This document shows, piece by piece, positions 18,963 through 28,010 of a stretch of 64,000 nt of DNA; positions within the stretch are counted from its first letter, which is position 1, and each line of letters begins with the position of its first letter. This DNA comes from Sphingomonas trueperi (GTDB taxonomy: Bacteria > Pseudomonadota > Alphaproteobacteria > Sphingomonadales > Sphingomonadaceae): assembly GCF_011927635.1 (NCBI RefSeq), contig NZ_JAATJB010000003.1:363451-427450 (forward strand), in the 5' to 3' direction. The notes beneath the pieces were generated by a model. The model had not been told where the DNA came from and did not search any database. It saw nothing but the letters and a program-made list of their open reading frames with translations. Position numbers and translations under genes: made by a program.

Positions 18963-19756
18963 GCGGCGGGTTCGATTTCACCGGCAAGGTCGCGGTGGTG
19001 ACGGGTGCCGCCTCCGGCATCGGGCGAGCAACGGTTCGTGCCTTCGCGGCGCGCGGCGCGAAAGTGGTTGCGGCCGATCGCGACGCTGGCGTTCACGAGA
19101 CGATTGCCGGGCTGGATGAGGCACTGGCGGTCGAGATCGATGCAGCCGATGAGAGCGACGTGCGGCGCCTTATTAAGAATACATGCGAACAATTCGGCGG
19201 AATCGACATCTTCTACGCCAATGCCGGCATCTCCGGTGGCACCGCAGGGATTTTCGACGCTGACGTAGCACTTTGGACGGAAGTGCTGCGCGTCAATCTC
19301 ATCGGCCCCGCCCTCGCCATCAAGCACGTCGCGCCGCGGATCGTCGAGCGCGGCGGCGGGGCGATTCTGTGTACGGCAAGCGTCGCGGGGCTTCGTTCGG
19401 GAGCAGGCGGCACGCCCTATTCGGCGTCCAAGGCGGGGGTGATCAACCTGGTGCAGAGCGCCGCACAGCAACTCGCCACCTCGGGCGTGCGGGTCAACGC
19501 GATCTGCCCCGGGCTGATCGAGACCGGCATGACCCAGCGCGCGTTCGATTATGCGCGCGAGCAGGGCAAGGAAGAGAAGCTGGGCCAGCTCAATCCATTG
19601 CGACGCGCGGGGCGGCCCGAGGAAATCGCGCAGGTGGCGCTGTTCCTCGCGTCCGACGCGGCGAGCTATGTCAACGGGCAGGCGATTGCGGTCGATGGCG
19701 GGCTTAGCAGCAGCCATCCGGTCACGCGCCAGGTGTACGGCAAGCCGGCATTCTGA
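18959..19756 (+). CDS. short-chain dehydrogenase/reductase
   Basis: A 265-residue classical SDR. The cofactor motif is TGAASGIG (about 16-23), NAG is in [10 protein letters not shown], and the catalytic Tyr and Lys are in YSASKAG; the C-terminal [10 protein letters not shown] is typical. It overlaps the kinase-like gene by 4 bases and ends the operon. An LvaD-like role (handling a hydroxyacyl or enoyl intermediate) is possible given the neighbours but not shown by sequence. Confidence 0.92.
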   Translation: MSGGFDFTGKVAVVTGAASGIGRATVRAFAARGAKVVAADRDAGVHETIAGLDEALAVEIDAADESDVRRLIKNTCEQFGGIDIFYANAGISGGTAGIFDADVALWTEVLRVNLIGPALAIKHVAPRIVERGGGAILCTASVAGLRSGAGGTPYSASKAGVINLVQSAAQQLATSGVRVNAICPGLIETGMTQRAFDYAREQGKEEKLGQLNPLRRAGRPEEIAQVALFLASDAASYVNGQAIAVDGGLSSSHPVTRQVYGKPAF

Positions 19757-19821
19757 GCGGCGATATAGCCCTTCGCCGTTGAGGAAAATTTCAGCCTGTC
19801 GCCCCTACGGTATGCCCCGGA

Positions 19822-19865
19822 GGTCTGGCCAATCCCTTGACATGGGCGCGCGGATTGGTCAGGCC
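19822..19865. promoter_or_regulatory. imperfect inverted repeat and -35-like box before manD
   Basis: GGTCTGGCCAAT (19822-19833) and ATTGGTCAGGCC (19854-19865) are inverted copies matching at 10 of 12 positions, with TTGACA (19837-19842) between them. The arrangement suggests an operator for a GntR- or LacI-type sugar-acid regulator of manD. I see no convincing -10 at standard spacing, so the promoter assignment is tentative. Confidence 0.35.
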
Positions 19866-19897
19866 AGCGGCAACAAACAGCCTATAGAGGTAGCTCG

Positions 19898-21106
19898 ATG
19901 AAGATCGTCTCGGCCAAGGTTATCGTAACTTGCCCCGGCCGCAATTTCGTGACGCTGAAGATCCACACCGATCAGGGCGTCTACGGCATCGGCGACGGCA
20001 CCCTCAACGGCCGCGAACTGGCGGTGGTCTCGTATCTCGAGGACCACGTCATCCCCTGCCTGATCGGCATGGACCCGCGCCGGATTGAGGATATCTGGCA
20101 GTATCTCTATCGTGGTGCCTATTGGCGCCGCGGCCCGGTGACGATGCGCGCGATCGCCGCGGTCGACATGGCGCTGTGGGACATCAAGGGCAAAATGGCC
20201 GGCATGCCGGTCTACCAGCTGCTCGGCGGCCGCAGCCGCGACGGCGTGATGGTCTATGGCCATGCCAATGGCGCCGATATCGATCAGACCGTCGATGCGG
20301 TCGGCAAATATATCGATCTCGGCTACAAGGCGATCCGCGCGCAGACCGGCGTGCCGGGCATCAAGGATGCCTACGGCGTCGGCCGCGGCACCATGTATTA
20401 CGAGCCCGCCGATGCGGCTTTGCCCTCGGTCACCGGTTGGGACACGCGCAAGGCGCTCAACTATGTGCCCAAGCTGTTCGAGAAGCTGCGCGCGACCTAT
20501 GGCTTCGACCATCACCTGCTGCATGACGGCCACCATCGCTACACGCCGCAGGAAGCCGCCAACCTCGGCAAGATGCTCGAGCCCTACCAGCTGTTCTGGC
20601 TGGAGGACGTGACGCCGGCCGAGAACCAGGAAGCGTTCAAGCTGATCCGCCAGCACACCGTCACGCCGCTGGCGGTGGGCGAGATCTTCAACACGATCTG
20701 GGACGCCAAGGACCTGATCCAGAACCAGCTGATCGACTATCTGCGCGCGACCGTGGTCGGCGCCGGCGGCCTGACGCATCTGCGTCGCCTGGCGGATCTC
20801 GCCAGCCTCTATCAGATCCGCACCGGCTGCCATGGCGCGACCGACCTGTCGCCGGTGACGATGGGCTGCGCGCTCCATTTCGACACCTGGGTCCCGAATT
20901 TCGGCATCCAGGAATATATGCGCCACTCCGAAGAGACCGATGCGGTGTTCCCGCACGATTATCACTTCGACAAGGGCTATCTGTTCTGCGGCGAGGCGCC
21001 GGGCCACGGCGTCGACATCGACGAGGAACTGGCGGCGAAATATCCGTACAAGCCGGCCTATCTGCCGGTCGCCCGCCTCGAAGACGGGACGATGTGGAAC
21101 TGGTAA
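19898..21106 (+). CDS. manD: D-mannonate dehydratase (ManD, enolase superfamily)
   Basis: A 402-residue enolase-superfamily enzyme that converts D-mannonate to 2-keto-3-deoxygluconate in hexuronate breakdown. Every published key residue of the Novosphingobium aromaticivorans ManD falls at the same number: Arg147 and Tyr159 ([14 protein letters not shown]), metal ligands Asp210, Glu236 and Glu262, and His212 in HDGHH. Length is identical to that enzyme. The gene stands alone with its own control region and a strong terminator; no uronate isomerase or transporter is nearby, so the rest of the pathway must lie elsewhere. Confidence 0.97.
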   Translation: MKIVSAKVIVTCPGRNFVTLKIHTDQGVYGIGDGTLNGRELAVVSYLEDHVIPCLIGMDPRRIEDIWQYLYRGAYWRRGPVTMRAIAAVDMALWDIKGKMAGMPVYQLLGGRSRDGVMVYGHANGADIDQTVDAVGKYIDLGYKAIRAQTGVPGIKDAYGVGRGTMYYEPADAALPSVTGWDTRKALNYVPKLFEKLRATYGFDHHLLHDGHHRYTPQEAANLGKMLEPYQLFWLEDVTPAENQEAFKLIRQHTVTPLAVGEIFNTIWDAKDLIQNQLIDYLRATVVGAGGLTHLRRLADLASLYQIRTGCHGATDLSPVTMGCALHFDTWVPNFGIQEYMRHSEETDAVFPHDYHFDKGYLFCGEAPGHGVDIDEELAAKYPYKPAYLPVARLEDGTMWNW

Positions 21107-21151
21107 GCCGAGCCGGGGCGGCGCTGTCGTCGCCCCGCTGCCTCGACCAAG

Positions 21152-21188
21152 AAAAAGGCGACTATGGAACCCCATGGCCGCCTTTTTT
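21152..21188. terminator. bidirectional rho-independent terminator
   Basis: AAAAAGGCG and CGCCTTTTTT flank inner arms CTATGG/CCATGG with an AACC loop. The A-run and T-run make it work in both directions between the convergent manD and methyltransferase genes. Confidence 0.88.
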
Positions 21189-21206
21189 CATATCCTGTGG
21201 GAGGGT

Positions 21207-21830
21207 TCAGTCCTTCCAGGCCCACCAGAGCTGGGCGGGCGGGATGTTCCACCATTCCATCTCGTGCTCGATATGGTCCCAGTGCGGGGTCAGGAAGTTC
21301 CGGACATTGGGATTGTACTGATAGACGAGGAACGCGCCGCCCGGCCGGAGGATGTCGCGCGTCGCCTTGGCGATCGCGTCGCCGACGCCGTCCGGCAGAG
21401 TCGAGAAGGGCAGGCCCGAGGCGATGTAATCCGCCTGCTCGAAGCCGTTGTCGCGCACGATCTTCTGCACTTCGGCCGCCGAGCCGAGCACCGCGACGAA
21501 GCGCGGATCGTCGATCGACTGGCGCAGATAGCGGATGAAATCGGGGTTGGTATCGATCACGATCAGCTTACCATCGGGGCCTAGCCGATCGAGGATCGGG
21601 CGGCTGAAGGTGCCGACGCCCGGTCCATATTCGACGAACAACCTGGTGTTCGCCCAGTCGACCTTGCTCAGCATGCGGCGAATCAGCCGCCCCGAGGACT
21701 GGGCGACCGCGCCGACCATCACCGGGCGCTTGAGGAACTGCTGCAGGAAGAACATCGTCGGCGAGGGCACACCGGCCGGACGGGTGCGACGGGCACTCCG
21801 GCGTTTCGCGGTGGCGGTCGAAGGGGGCAT
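21207..21830 (-). CDS. SAM-dependent methyltransferase, phospholipid N-methyltransferase-like
   Basis: A 207-residue class I methyltransferase with motif I FVEYGPGVGTFSRPIL, an acidic loop LIVIDTNPDF and GLPFSTLP. This pattern is that of PmtA-like phospholipid N-methyltransferases (COG3963 type), which convert phosphatidylethanolamine towards phosphatidylcholine. It is divergent from psd and pssA, which make phosphatidylethanolamine, so context agrees. Start ATG gives MPPSTATAKRRSARR, a basic N-terminus suited to membrane contact. The exact substrate is inference. Confidence 0.78.
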   Translation of the reverse strand: MPPSTATAKRRSARRTRPAGVPSPTMFFLQQFLKRPVMVGAVAQSSGRLIRRMLSKVDWANTRLFVEYGPGVGTFSRPILDRLGPDGKLIVIDTNPDFIRYLRQSIDDPRFVAVLGSAAEVQKIVRDNGFEQADYIASGLPFSTLPDGVGDAIAKATRDILRPGGAFLVYQYNPNVRNFLTPHWDHIEHEMEWWNIPPAQLWWAWKD

Positions 21831-22036
21831 GGGCTTCCTTACGAAAATATGACGCTTCGGGACTTCGGTTGCGCAAATTCCGGCGGATATGCAAGCGACC
21901 GTCGTCGAAAAGCATCCCGATCCTGGCCACGGCAACAACGCCGGAGAGCCGCTTTGTTGCCCGGATTTTCTCTGCGCAGGGGGCTGCATGCAGGAGTGTC
22001 TAGGAAATCGGCTGCCGCGCGGGTACACCTGCGGCC

Positions 22037-22765
22037 ATGACATCGCTCGACAAGCCTCCGGTCGGTACCTCGACGGTGAAGTGGCGTTTTCCCGATATCC
22101 ACCCCGAAGGCCGCAAATATGTGCTGATCGTCGCCGCGGTCGCGCTGCTGAGCCTGTGGGTGTGGGACGTCCTCACCTGGCCGCTGCTGTTCCTCACGCT
22201 CGGCATCGCCGCTTTTTTCCGCGATCCCGTCCGGGTGACCCCGGTGGAGGAGGGGGTGCTCGTCGCTCCCGCCGACGGGCTCGTCACGATGATTCAGCGC
22301 ATGCCCTTGCCCCCCGAACTTGCCGGCCCGCACGCACTCGGCAGCGCGCCGATGGTGCGCGTGTCGATCTTCATGAGCGTGTTCGACGTGCATGTGAACC
22401 GCACGCCCATCACCGGAACGATCCGGCACGTCATCTACATCTCGGGCAAGTTCATGAATGCGGATCTCGACAAGGCCAGCGACGAGAATGAGCGCCAGCA
22501 CATGGTGGTCGAGGATCGCGACGGGTTGCGCATCGGCTTTACCCAGATCGCCGGGTTCGTCGCGCGGCGCATCGTTGCCTTCGTCAAGCCGGGCGACATG
22601 GTCGTCGCCGGCCAGCGCATCGGCCTGATCCGCTTCGGCAGCCGGGTCGATATCTTCCTGCCCGAGGACTATGGCGCGCAGGTCGTCCTTGGCCAGCGTA
22701 CCATCGCCGGCGAGACGATCATCGCTCGCCGCGGCATCCAGAATCTTGCCGGGGTAGCACAATGA
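22037..22765 (+). CDS. psd: phosphatidylserine decarboxylase
   Basis: A 242-residue short-form (alphaproteobacterial) proenzyme that makes phosphatidylethanolamine from phosphatidylserine. It has one or two N-terminal membrane segments, [23 protein letters not shown], and the self-cleavage site in [13 protein letters not shown], where the Ser becomes the pyruvoyl group. It overlaps pssA by 4 bases, so the two successive enzymes are coupled. Confidence 0.95.
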   Translation: MTSLDKPPVGTSTVKWRFPDIHPEGRKYVLIVAAVALLSLWVWDVLTWPLLFLTLGIAAFFRDPVRVTPVEEGVLVAPADGLVTMIQRMPLPPELAGPHALGSAPMVRVSIFMSVFDVHVNRTPITGTIRHVIYISGKFMNADLDKASDENERQHMVVEDRDGLRIGFTQIAGFVARRIVAFVKPGDMVVAGQRIGLIRFGSRVDIFLPEDYGAQVVLGQRTIAGETIIARRGIQNLAGVAQ

Positions 22766-23586
22766 GTGATCGTCGCCCGCGCATCGGGCGCGGGTTGGGC
22801 CGCAGGCCGGCGCTGCCGCGCGGCATCCCGCTGCGCGCGGTGCTGCCGAACGCGGTAACCGCACTGGCGCTCTGCTCCGGCCTCACCGGCATTCGTTTCG
22901 CCATCCTCGGCAACTGGGAAGCCGCGGTGCTGATGGTGCTCGCCGCCGCGGTGCTCGACGGCATCGACGGGCGTATCGCCAGGCTGGTGCGCGCCGAGAG
23001 CCGCTTCGGCGCCGAACTCGACAGCCTGTCCGACGCGATCTCGTTCGGCGTCGCGCCAGCGCTGATCCTGTATCTCTGGTCGCTCCAGGCGCTGGGGCGC
23101 TTCGGCTGGCTCGTCGCGCTGCTCCACGCGCTGTTCTGCGCGCTGCGGCTCGCCCGCTTCAACGCCCAGATCGATCTCGCCGAGCAGCCGCACAAGTCGG
23201 CGGGTTTCCTCACCGGCGTTCCTGCACCGGCCGGCGCGGCGCTGGCGCTTACCCCGGTATATCTCTGGCTGTGGACCGGTGAAGCGGTCACACGCCAGCC
23301 GATCATCATCGCCGTGTGGACGGTGCTGATCGCGATCCTGATGGTCTCCAGCGTCGCGACCTTCGGCCCGAAAATCCGGCTGCGCCAGAATGTCCGATTC
23401 GAGGCAATCGCGGCACTGGTCGCGCTCGCCGCGGCGTTGGTCTCAGCGCCCTGGACGACACTGGCGATCGTGGCGATCGCCTATCTCGCCAGCATCCCGT
23501 TCAGCATCCGGTCCTACCGCCGGATCAGGCGGCTGCGCGCTGCGGGTGGAGACGCGGCATCCGCGCCGGGACCGATCGTACCCTGA
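22762..23586 (+). CDS. pssA: CDP-diacylglycerol--serine O-phosphatidyltransferase
   Basis: A 274-residue membrane enzyme that joins serine to CDP-diacylglycerol. The CDP-alcohol phosphotransferase signature runs from [10 protein letters not shown] to [10 protein letters not shown] with the expected Asp spacing. Several hydrophobic helices follow. The last 62 bases overlap, antisense, the end of the small LexA-box gene downstream. Confidence 0.95.
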   Translation: MSDRRPRIGRGLGRRPALPRGIPLRAVLPNAVTALALCSGLTGIRFAILGNWEAAVLMVLAAAVLDGIDGRIARLVRAESRFGAELDSLSDAISFGVAPALILYLWSLQALGRFGWLVALLHALFCALRLARFNAQIDLAEQPHKSAGFLTGVPAPAGAALALTPVYLWLWTGEAVTRQPIIIAVWTVLIAILMVSSVATFGPKIRLRQNVRFEAIAALVALAAALVSAPWTTLAIVAIAYLASIPFSIRSYRRIRRLRAAGGDAASAPGPIVP

Positions 23587-23746
23587 CGCGCGACAGGCGC
23601 GGCGAGGGAGCGGGAAGAGCGACCGGCCGCGCCATGCCGAACAATTCGGCGAAGCGATGCAGTTGCGGATGAATGCTTGCGTAGAGCGTCCAGACGGCGG
23701 CCGTGAACGCCGACCCGAACAGAAAAAAGACAGCGAATCCAGTCAT
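23525..23746 (-). CDS. small one-helix membrane protein, candidate SOS-induced
   Basis: Not a family I recognise. The frame gives 73 residues: a membrane helix at about 3-22 (TGFAVFFLFGSAFTAAVWTL), a short amphipathic stretch, then a basic Pro/Arg-rich tail. I prefer the ATG at 23746 because GGGAG lies 8 bases before it and because the alternative ATG at 23854 would fall inside a LexA box; an ATG at 23824 is also open. Two perfect alphaproteobacterial LexA boxes and a -35-like TTGACG lie upstream on the same strand. By size, topology and control it resembles the Caulobacter SOS division inhibitor SidA in kind, not in sequence. The 3' end overlaps pssA antisense, which lowers confidence. Confidence 0.6.
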   Translation of the reverse strand: MTGFAVFFLFGSAFTAAVWTLYASIHPQLHRFAELFGMARPVALPAPSPRLSRVRVRSVPARMPRLHPQRAAA

Positions 23747-23842
23747 TACCCGGCTCCCGATCTTCAACGCCGATCCCAGCGGAACCCAAGAACCTCGAAC
23801 CACCGAGACTCCCGCCTGTTCCATCAATCGCGTTCTGATCGC

Positions 23843-23891
23843 TGTATGTTCCATTCTTGTTCCAACGTCAAGCGATGTTCCGATAATGTTC
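23843..23891 (-). promoter_or_regulatory. LexA-controlled promoter with two SOS boxes
   Basis: Read on the minus strand, GAACATTATCGGAAC (23877-23891) and GAACAAGAATGGAAC (23848-23862) are both perfect GAAC-N7-GAAC, equal to GTTC-N7-GTTC, the alphaproteobacterial LexA box. A -35 TTGACG (23866-23871) lies between them and a weak -10 CATACA (23843-23848) follows at 17 bases, so the second box fills the -35/-10 spacer. On the plus strand they would lie 130 bases before rpsB, a much less likely target. Confidence 0.8.
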
Positions 23892-24021
23892 CAGCTTGTG
23901 TCCGCCCGCGCAATCGACTAAGCGGCCCGCCTCAACCCCGCATGGGAAGCATCATAACCCGGTGTTCGGAGCAATTCCGAATTCCCGCTTCCCAGAGGAC
24001 CAACCGGAAGGAGTTATCCCT

Positions 24022-24777
24022 ATGGCGGCACCCGTCGTCACCATGCAGCAGCTGCTCGAATCGGGCGCGCACTTCGGTCACCAGACCCATCGCTGGAACC
24101 CGAAGATGAAGCCCTACATCTTCGGTGAGCGCAACGGCGTTCACATTATCGACCTGTCGCAGACCGTTCCGCTGTTCGCCCGCGCGCTCGAGTTCGTCAG
24201 CTCGACCGTCGCTGCCGGCGGCAAGGTGCTGTTCGTCGGCACCAAGCGCCAGGCGCAGGAGCCGATCGCCGACGCCGCGCGTCGTGCGGGCCAGCACTTC
24301 GTCAACCACCGCTGGCTGGGCGGCATGCTCACCAACTGGAAGACCATCAGCAACTCGATCAAGCGCCTCAAGACGCTCGAAGAGCAGCTGTCGGGCGACA
24401 CGCACGGCCTCACCAAGAAGGAAGTGCTGCAGCTCACCCGTGAGCGCGACAAGCTCGAGCTCTCGCTCGGCGGCATCCGCGACATGGGCGGCATTCCCGA
24501 CATCATGTTCGTGATCGACGCGAACAAGGAAGAGCTGGCGATCAAGGAAGCCAACACGCTCGGCATCCCCGTCGTCGCGGTCCTCGACTCGAACGTTTCG
24601 CCGGACGGCATCGCGTTCCCGGTCCCGGGCAACGACGACGCCAGCCGCGCCATCCGCCTCTACTGCGAAGCGATCGCCATCGCCGCGACCCGTGGCGGCC
24701 GCGAGGCGCTGATGCAGCAGGGCTATGACTTCGGTGCCGCCGAGCAGCCGCCGGTCGAGGAAGCCGTCGAAGGCTGA
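24022..24777 (+). CDS. rpsB: 30S ribosomal protein S2
   Basis: A 251-residue S2 protein with [22 protein letters not shown] at the N-terminus (start fixed by this and by GGAAGGAG upstream), [23 protein letters not shown], and [11 protein letters not shown]. The Glu-rich tail is normal. First gene of the rpsB-tsf-pyrH-frr run. Confidence 0.98.
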   Translation: MAAPVVTMQQLLESGAHFGHQTHRWNPKMKPYIFGERNGVHIIDLSQTVPLFARALEFVSSTVAAGGKVLFVGTKRQAQEPIADAARRAGQHFVNHRWLGGMLTNWKTISNSIKRLKTLEEQLSGDTHGLTKKEVLQLTRERDKLELSLGGIRDMGGIPDIMFVIDANKEELAIKEANTLGIPVVAVLDSNVSPDGIAFPVPGNDDASRAIRLYCEAIAIAATRGGREALMQQGYDFGAAEQPPVEEAVEG

Positions 24778-24802
24778 TCGCCCGCGTCATCGAACCGTAA
24801 TC

Positions 24803-24842
24803 GGGGCGGGGCAGGGCGCACGCACTGCTCCGCCCGACTTTT
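24803..24842 (+). terminator. attenuator-like hairpin between rpsB and tsf
   Basis: GGGCGGGGCAG (24804-24814) pairs with CTGCTCCGCCC (24825-24835), 11 pairs with one G-U, followed by a short TTTT. It fits a partial terminator that lowers tsf relative to rpsB, as known for rpsB-tsf operons in other bacteria. Confidence 0.65.
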
Positions 24843-24859
24843 AACTGAGGAATAGAGAC

Positions 24860-25789
24860 ATGGCCGAGATCACTGCAGCCGCCGTCAAGGAACTCCGCGA
24901 GAAGAGCGGCGCCGGCATGATGGATTGCAAGAAGGCGCTCTCCGAGACCAACGGTGACATGGAAGCCGCGGCCGACTGGCTGCGTGCCAAGGGCCTCGCC
25001 GCTGCCGCCAAGAAGTCGAGCCGCACCGCGGCCGAGGGTCTGGTCGGCCTGGCGGTTGCCGGCACCAAGGGCGTCGCCGTCGAGGTCAACTCGCAGACCG
25101 ACTTCGTCGCCAAGAACGAGATCTTCCAGAACTTCGTCCGCGAGACCACCGCGCTGGCGCTGGAAGCCGGTGACGATATCGCCGCGATCAAGGGCGCGAA
25201 GATGGAGTCGGGCCAGACCGTCGACGAGACGCTGACCGCCAACATCGCCACGATCGGCGAGAACCAGGTGCTGCGTCGCGCCAAGAAGGTCGAAGTCGCC
25301 AAGGGCGCGGTGATCCCGTACGTCCACAATGCGGCGGCCCCGGGCCTCGGCAAGATCGGCGTGCTCGTCGCGCTCGAATCGGAAGCCGGTGTCGACGTGC
25401 TCGAGCCGCTCGGCAAGCAGCTGGCGATGCACATCGCCGCCGCCTTCCCGCTGGCGCTAGACGAGAGCGGCCTGGACCAGGACGTGCTCGCCCGCGAGCG
25501 CGCGATCGCGGCCGAAAAGGCCTCCGAGAGCGGCAAGCCGGCCGAGATCATCGAGAAGATGGTGGATGGCGCGGTGAAGAAGTTCGCCAAGGAAAACGCC
25601 CTGCTGAGCCAGCTGTTCGTGATGGACGGCAAGACCCCGGTGTCGGACGTCATCGCCAAGGCGGCGAAGGATTCGGGCGCGGCGATCGTGCTGAAGGACT
25701 ATGTCCGCTTCCAGCTCGGCGAAGGCATCGAGAAGGAAGAGAGCGACTTCGCTGCCGAAGTGGCGGCGACCGCCGGTCTCACCAAGTAA
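24860..25789 (+). CDS. tsf: translation elongation factor Ts
   Basis: A 309-residue EF-Ts, the nucleotide exchange factor for EF-Tu. Conserved motifs are [19 protein letters not shown] in the UBA-like N-terminal domain, the TDFVAKNE core contact region and the dimerisation/coiled-coil part near 180-230. ATG follows GAGGAATAG-type ribosome site. Confidence 0.98.
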   Translation: MAEITAAAVKELREKSGAGMMDCKKALSETNGDMEAAADWLRAKGLAAAAKKSSRTAAEGLVGLAVAGTKGVAVEVNSQTDFVAKNEIFQNFVRETTALALEAGDDIAAIKGAKMESGQTVDETLTANIATIGENQVLRRAKKVEVAKGAVIPYVHNAAAPGLGKIGVLVALESEAGVDVLEPLGKQLAMHIAAAFPLALDESGLDQDVLARERAIAAEKASESGKPAEIIEKMVDGAVKKFAKENALLSQLFVMDGKTPVSDVIAKAAKDSGAAIVLKDYVRFQLGEGIEKEESDFAAEVAATAGLTK

Positions 25790-25913
25790 TCAGGCGCGTC
25801 GGGGCAAGGTCGTTTCGACGGCTTTTCCCCGGCATCGACGCTTGTTCGCGCGGCGCGGCTCCTCTAGGGTCCGCGCCGCTTCGCTGTCCGCTTCTCAAGA
25901 TCTCAGGAAAACC

Positions 25914-26642
25914 ATGACCGCACCGACCGTCCGCCGCATCCTTCTCAAGCTGTCGGGGGAGGTCCTGATGGGCCAGGGTCAGTTCGGCATCGATCCCGAG
26001 ACCTGCGAGCGCGTCGCGCTCGAGGTGAAGGAGGCCAAGGAAAGCGGCCTCGAAATCTGCATGACCGTGGGCGGCGGCAACATCTTCCGCGGCATTGCCG
26101 GTGCAGCGCAAGGCTTCGACCGCGCCAGCGCCGATTATATGGGCATGCTCGCCACCGTGATGAACGCGCTCGCCATGCAGAACGCGCTCGAGAAGGTGGG
26201 CGTCGAGACCCGCGTCCAGTCCGCCATCCCGATGGCCAGCGTGTGCGAGCCCTATATCCGCCGCCGCGCCGAGCGCCACATGGAGAAGGGCCGCGTCGTA
26301 CTGTTCGCCGCGGGCACCGGCCTGCCGTTCTTCACCACCGACACCACCGCCGCGCTGCGCGCCGCCGAGATGAAGTGCGACGCGCTGTTCAAGGGCACCT
26401 CGGTCGACGGCGTGTACGACGCCGATCCCAAGAAGGTGCCGACCGCGAAGCGCTACGAGACGCTGAGCTACGACCGCGTCCTCGCCGACAATCTGAAGGT
26501 GATGGACGCCTCGGCCGTCGCGCTGTGCCGCGACAACCATATCCCGATCGTGGTGTTCAACATCCGCGGCGAGGGGAATCTCGCCTCGGTGCTCCGGGGC
26601 GAGGGGACTTCCACCATCGTCCAGGACGCGGACGCCGCGTAA
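25914..26642 (+). CDS. pyrH: UMP kinase
   Basis: A 242-residue hexameric UMP kinase of the amino-acid kinase fold. [36 protein letters not shown] and [15 protein letters not shown] are diagnostic. The start ATG gives MTAPTVRR; the frame extends upstream but without similarity. Confidence 0.97.
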   Translation: MTAPTVRRILLKLSGEVLMGQGQFGIDPETCERVALEVKEAKESGLEICMTVGGGNIFRGIAGAAQGFDRASADYMGMLATVMNALAMQNALEKVGVETRVQSAIPMASVCEPYIRRRAERHMEKGRVVLFAAGTGLPFFTTDTTAALRAAEMKCDALFKGTSVDGVYDADPKKVPTAKRYETLSYDRVLADNLKVMDASAVALCRDNHIPIVVFNIRGEGNLASVLRGEGTSTIVQDADAA

Positions 26643-26675
26643 CCCACTGTACCCAAGCTTCAAGGAACGCCGAAA

Positions 26676-27233
26676 ATGGCCGCATATGACAAGGCAGATC
26701 TCGAGCGCCGCATGGCCGGCGCCGTGGAATCGCTCAAGCACGATCTGACCGGTCTCCGCACCGGCCGCGCCTCGACCACGCTGCTCGATCCGGTGACCGT
26801 CGAGGTCTATGGCTCGCACATGCCGATCACCCAGGTGGCGACCGTCTCGGCGCCCGAGCCGCGCCTGCTTTCGGTGCAGGTGTGGGACAAGTCGAACGTC
26901 GGCCCCGTCGACAAGGCGATCCGCTCGGCCGGGCTCGGCCTCAACCCCATCGTCGACGGCCAGACGCTGCGCCTGCCGATTCCCGACCTGACCGAGGAGC
27001 GCCGCAAGGAGCTCGCCAAGCTCGCCAACCAATATGCCGAAAAGGCCCGTATCGCCGCGCGCAACGTGCGTCGCGACGGCATGGACAGCCTGAAGACCGA
27101 CGAGAAGAAGGGCGTGTTTGGCGAGGACGAGCGCAAGCGCCACGAGACCGAGGTCCAGAAGATCACCGACGCGACGATCGCCGAGATCGACGCGGCGGCG
27201 GCTGCCAAGGAAAAGGAAATCCTGGGCAAGTGA
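26676..27233 (+). CDS. frr: ribosome recycling factor
   Basis: A 185-residue RRF that splits post-termination ribosomes with [33 protein letters not shown] and [13 protein letters not shown] identify it. ATG 33 bases after pyrH. Confidence 0.98.
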   Translation: MAAYDKADLERRMAGAVESLKHDLTGLRTGRASTTLLDPVTVEVYGSHMPITQVATVSAPEPRLLSVQVWDKSNVGPVDKAIRSAGLGLNPIVDGQTLRLPIPDLTEERRKELAKLANQYAEKARIAARNVRRDGMDSLKTDEKKGVFGEDERKRHETEVQKITDATIAEIDAAAAAKEKEILGK

Positions 27234-27251
27234 TCCGCGCCGGGCATTCTG

Positions 27252-28010
27252 GTGCGGCCGAAAGGGCAGGGCGCGGTGGCCGTTAAGCTGGCCTCCGCTT
27301 CGGGCGGCGAAGCTCCGCCGCCCCGCCATGTCGCGATCATCATGGACGGCAACGGGCGCTGGGCGAAGAAGCGCCTGCTGCCCCGCGTCGCCGGCCATCG
27401 CCAGGGCGTGGAGGCGGTGCGCCGCGTCGCGCGCGCGGCGCGGTCGTTCGGCATCGAGGTGCTGACGCTCTACGCTTTCTCCTCCGAGAACTGGCGGCGC
27501 CCGGAAGAGGAAGTCGGCGCGTTGATGGGGCTGCTGCGGCAGTTCCTCGAGCGCGAGCTCGACCAGATCGTCGCCGACGGCGTCAAGCTGCGGGTGATCG
27601 GCGGCTGGCGTGAGCTCTCGCCCGATCTGGTGACGATGATCGAGGCGGCGATCGCGCGGACCGCGGTCAACACCGGGCCAACGCTGGTGCTGGCGCTCAA
27701 CTATGGCGCGCAGGCCGAACTGCTCGCGGCTGCCCGGCGTCTCGCCGAGCAGGCGCGCGACGGTACGCTGGATCCCGCCGCGATCGACGAGGCGCGGTTC
27801 GAAAGCGAGCTGGAGACGGCGGGCCTGCCGCCGCTCGACCTGATGATCCGCACCTCGGGCGAGCAGCGGCTTTCCAATTTCCTGCTGTGGCAGGCGGCCT
27901 ATGCCGAGCTGCTGTTCGTCGACACGCTGTGGCCCGATTTCGACGAGCGCGCGCTGGCCGACGCACTGGCTCAGTTCGGGCGGCGCCAGCGGCGCTTCGG
28001 GGGCCTGTGA
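27252..28010 (+). CDS. uppS: undecaprenyl diphosphate synthase
   Basis: A 252-residue cis-prenyltransferase that makes the C55 lipid carrier for peptidoglycan and glycan export. AIIMDGNGRWAKKR carries the catalytic Asp; LYAFSSENWRRP, RTSGEQRLSNFLLWQ and FVDTLWPDF are conserved. A GTG start at 27252 is used; a second GTG at 27276 is an alternative. It overlaps cdsA by 4 bases. Confidence 0.96.
   Translation: MRPKGQGAVAVKLASASGGEAPPPRHVAIIMDGNGRWAKKRLLPRVAGHRQGVEAVRRVARAARSFGIEVLTLYAFSSENWRRPEEEVGALMGLLRQFLERELDQIVADGVKLRVIGGWRELSPDLVTMIEAAIARTAVNTGPTLVLALNYGAQAELLAAARRLAEQARDGTLDPAAIDEARFESELETAGLPPLDLMIRTSGEQRLSNFLLWQAAYAELLFVDTLWPDFDERALADALAQFGRRQRRFGGL

Noticed and set aside
23776..23835. 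Further GTTC or GAAC words near the SOS boxes as a third LexA box
   Set aside because: Their spacing (for example GTTC at 23818 and 23832) is 10 bases, not 7.
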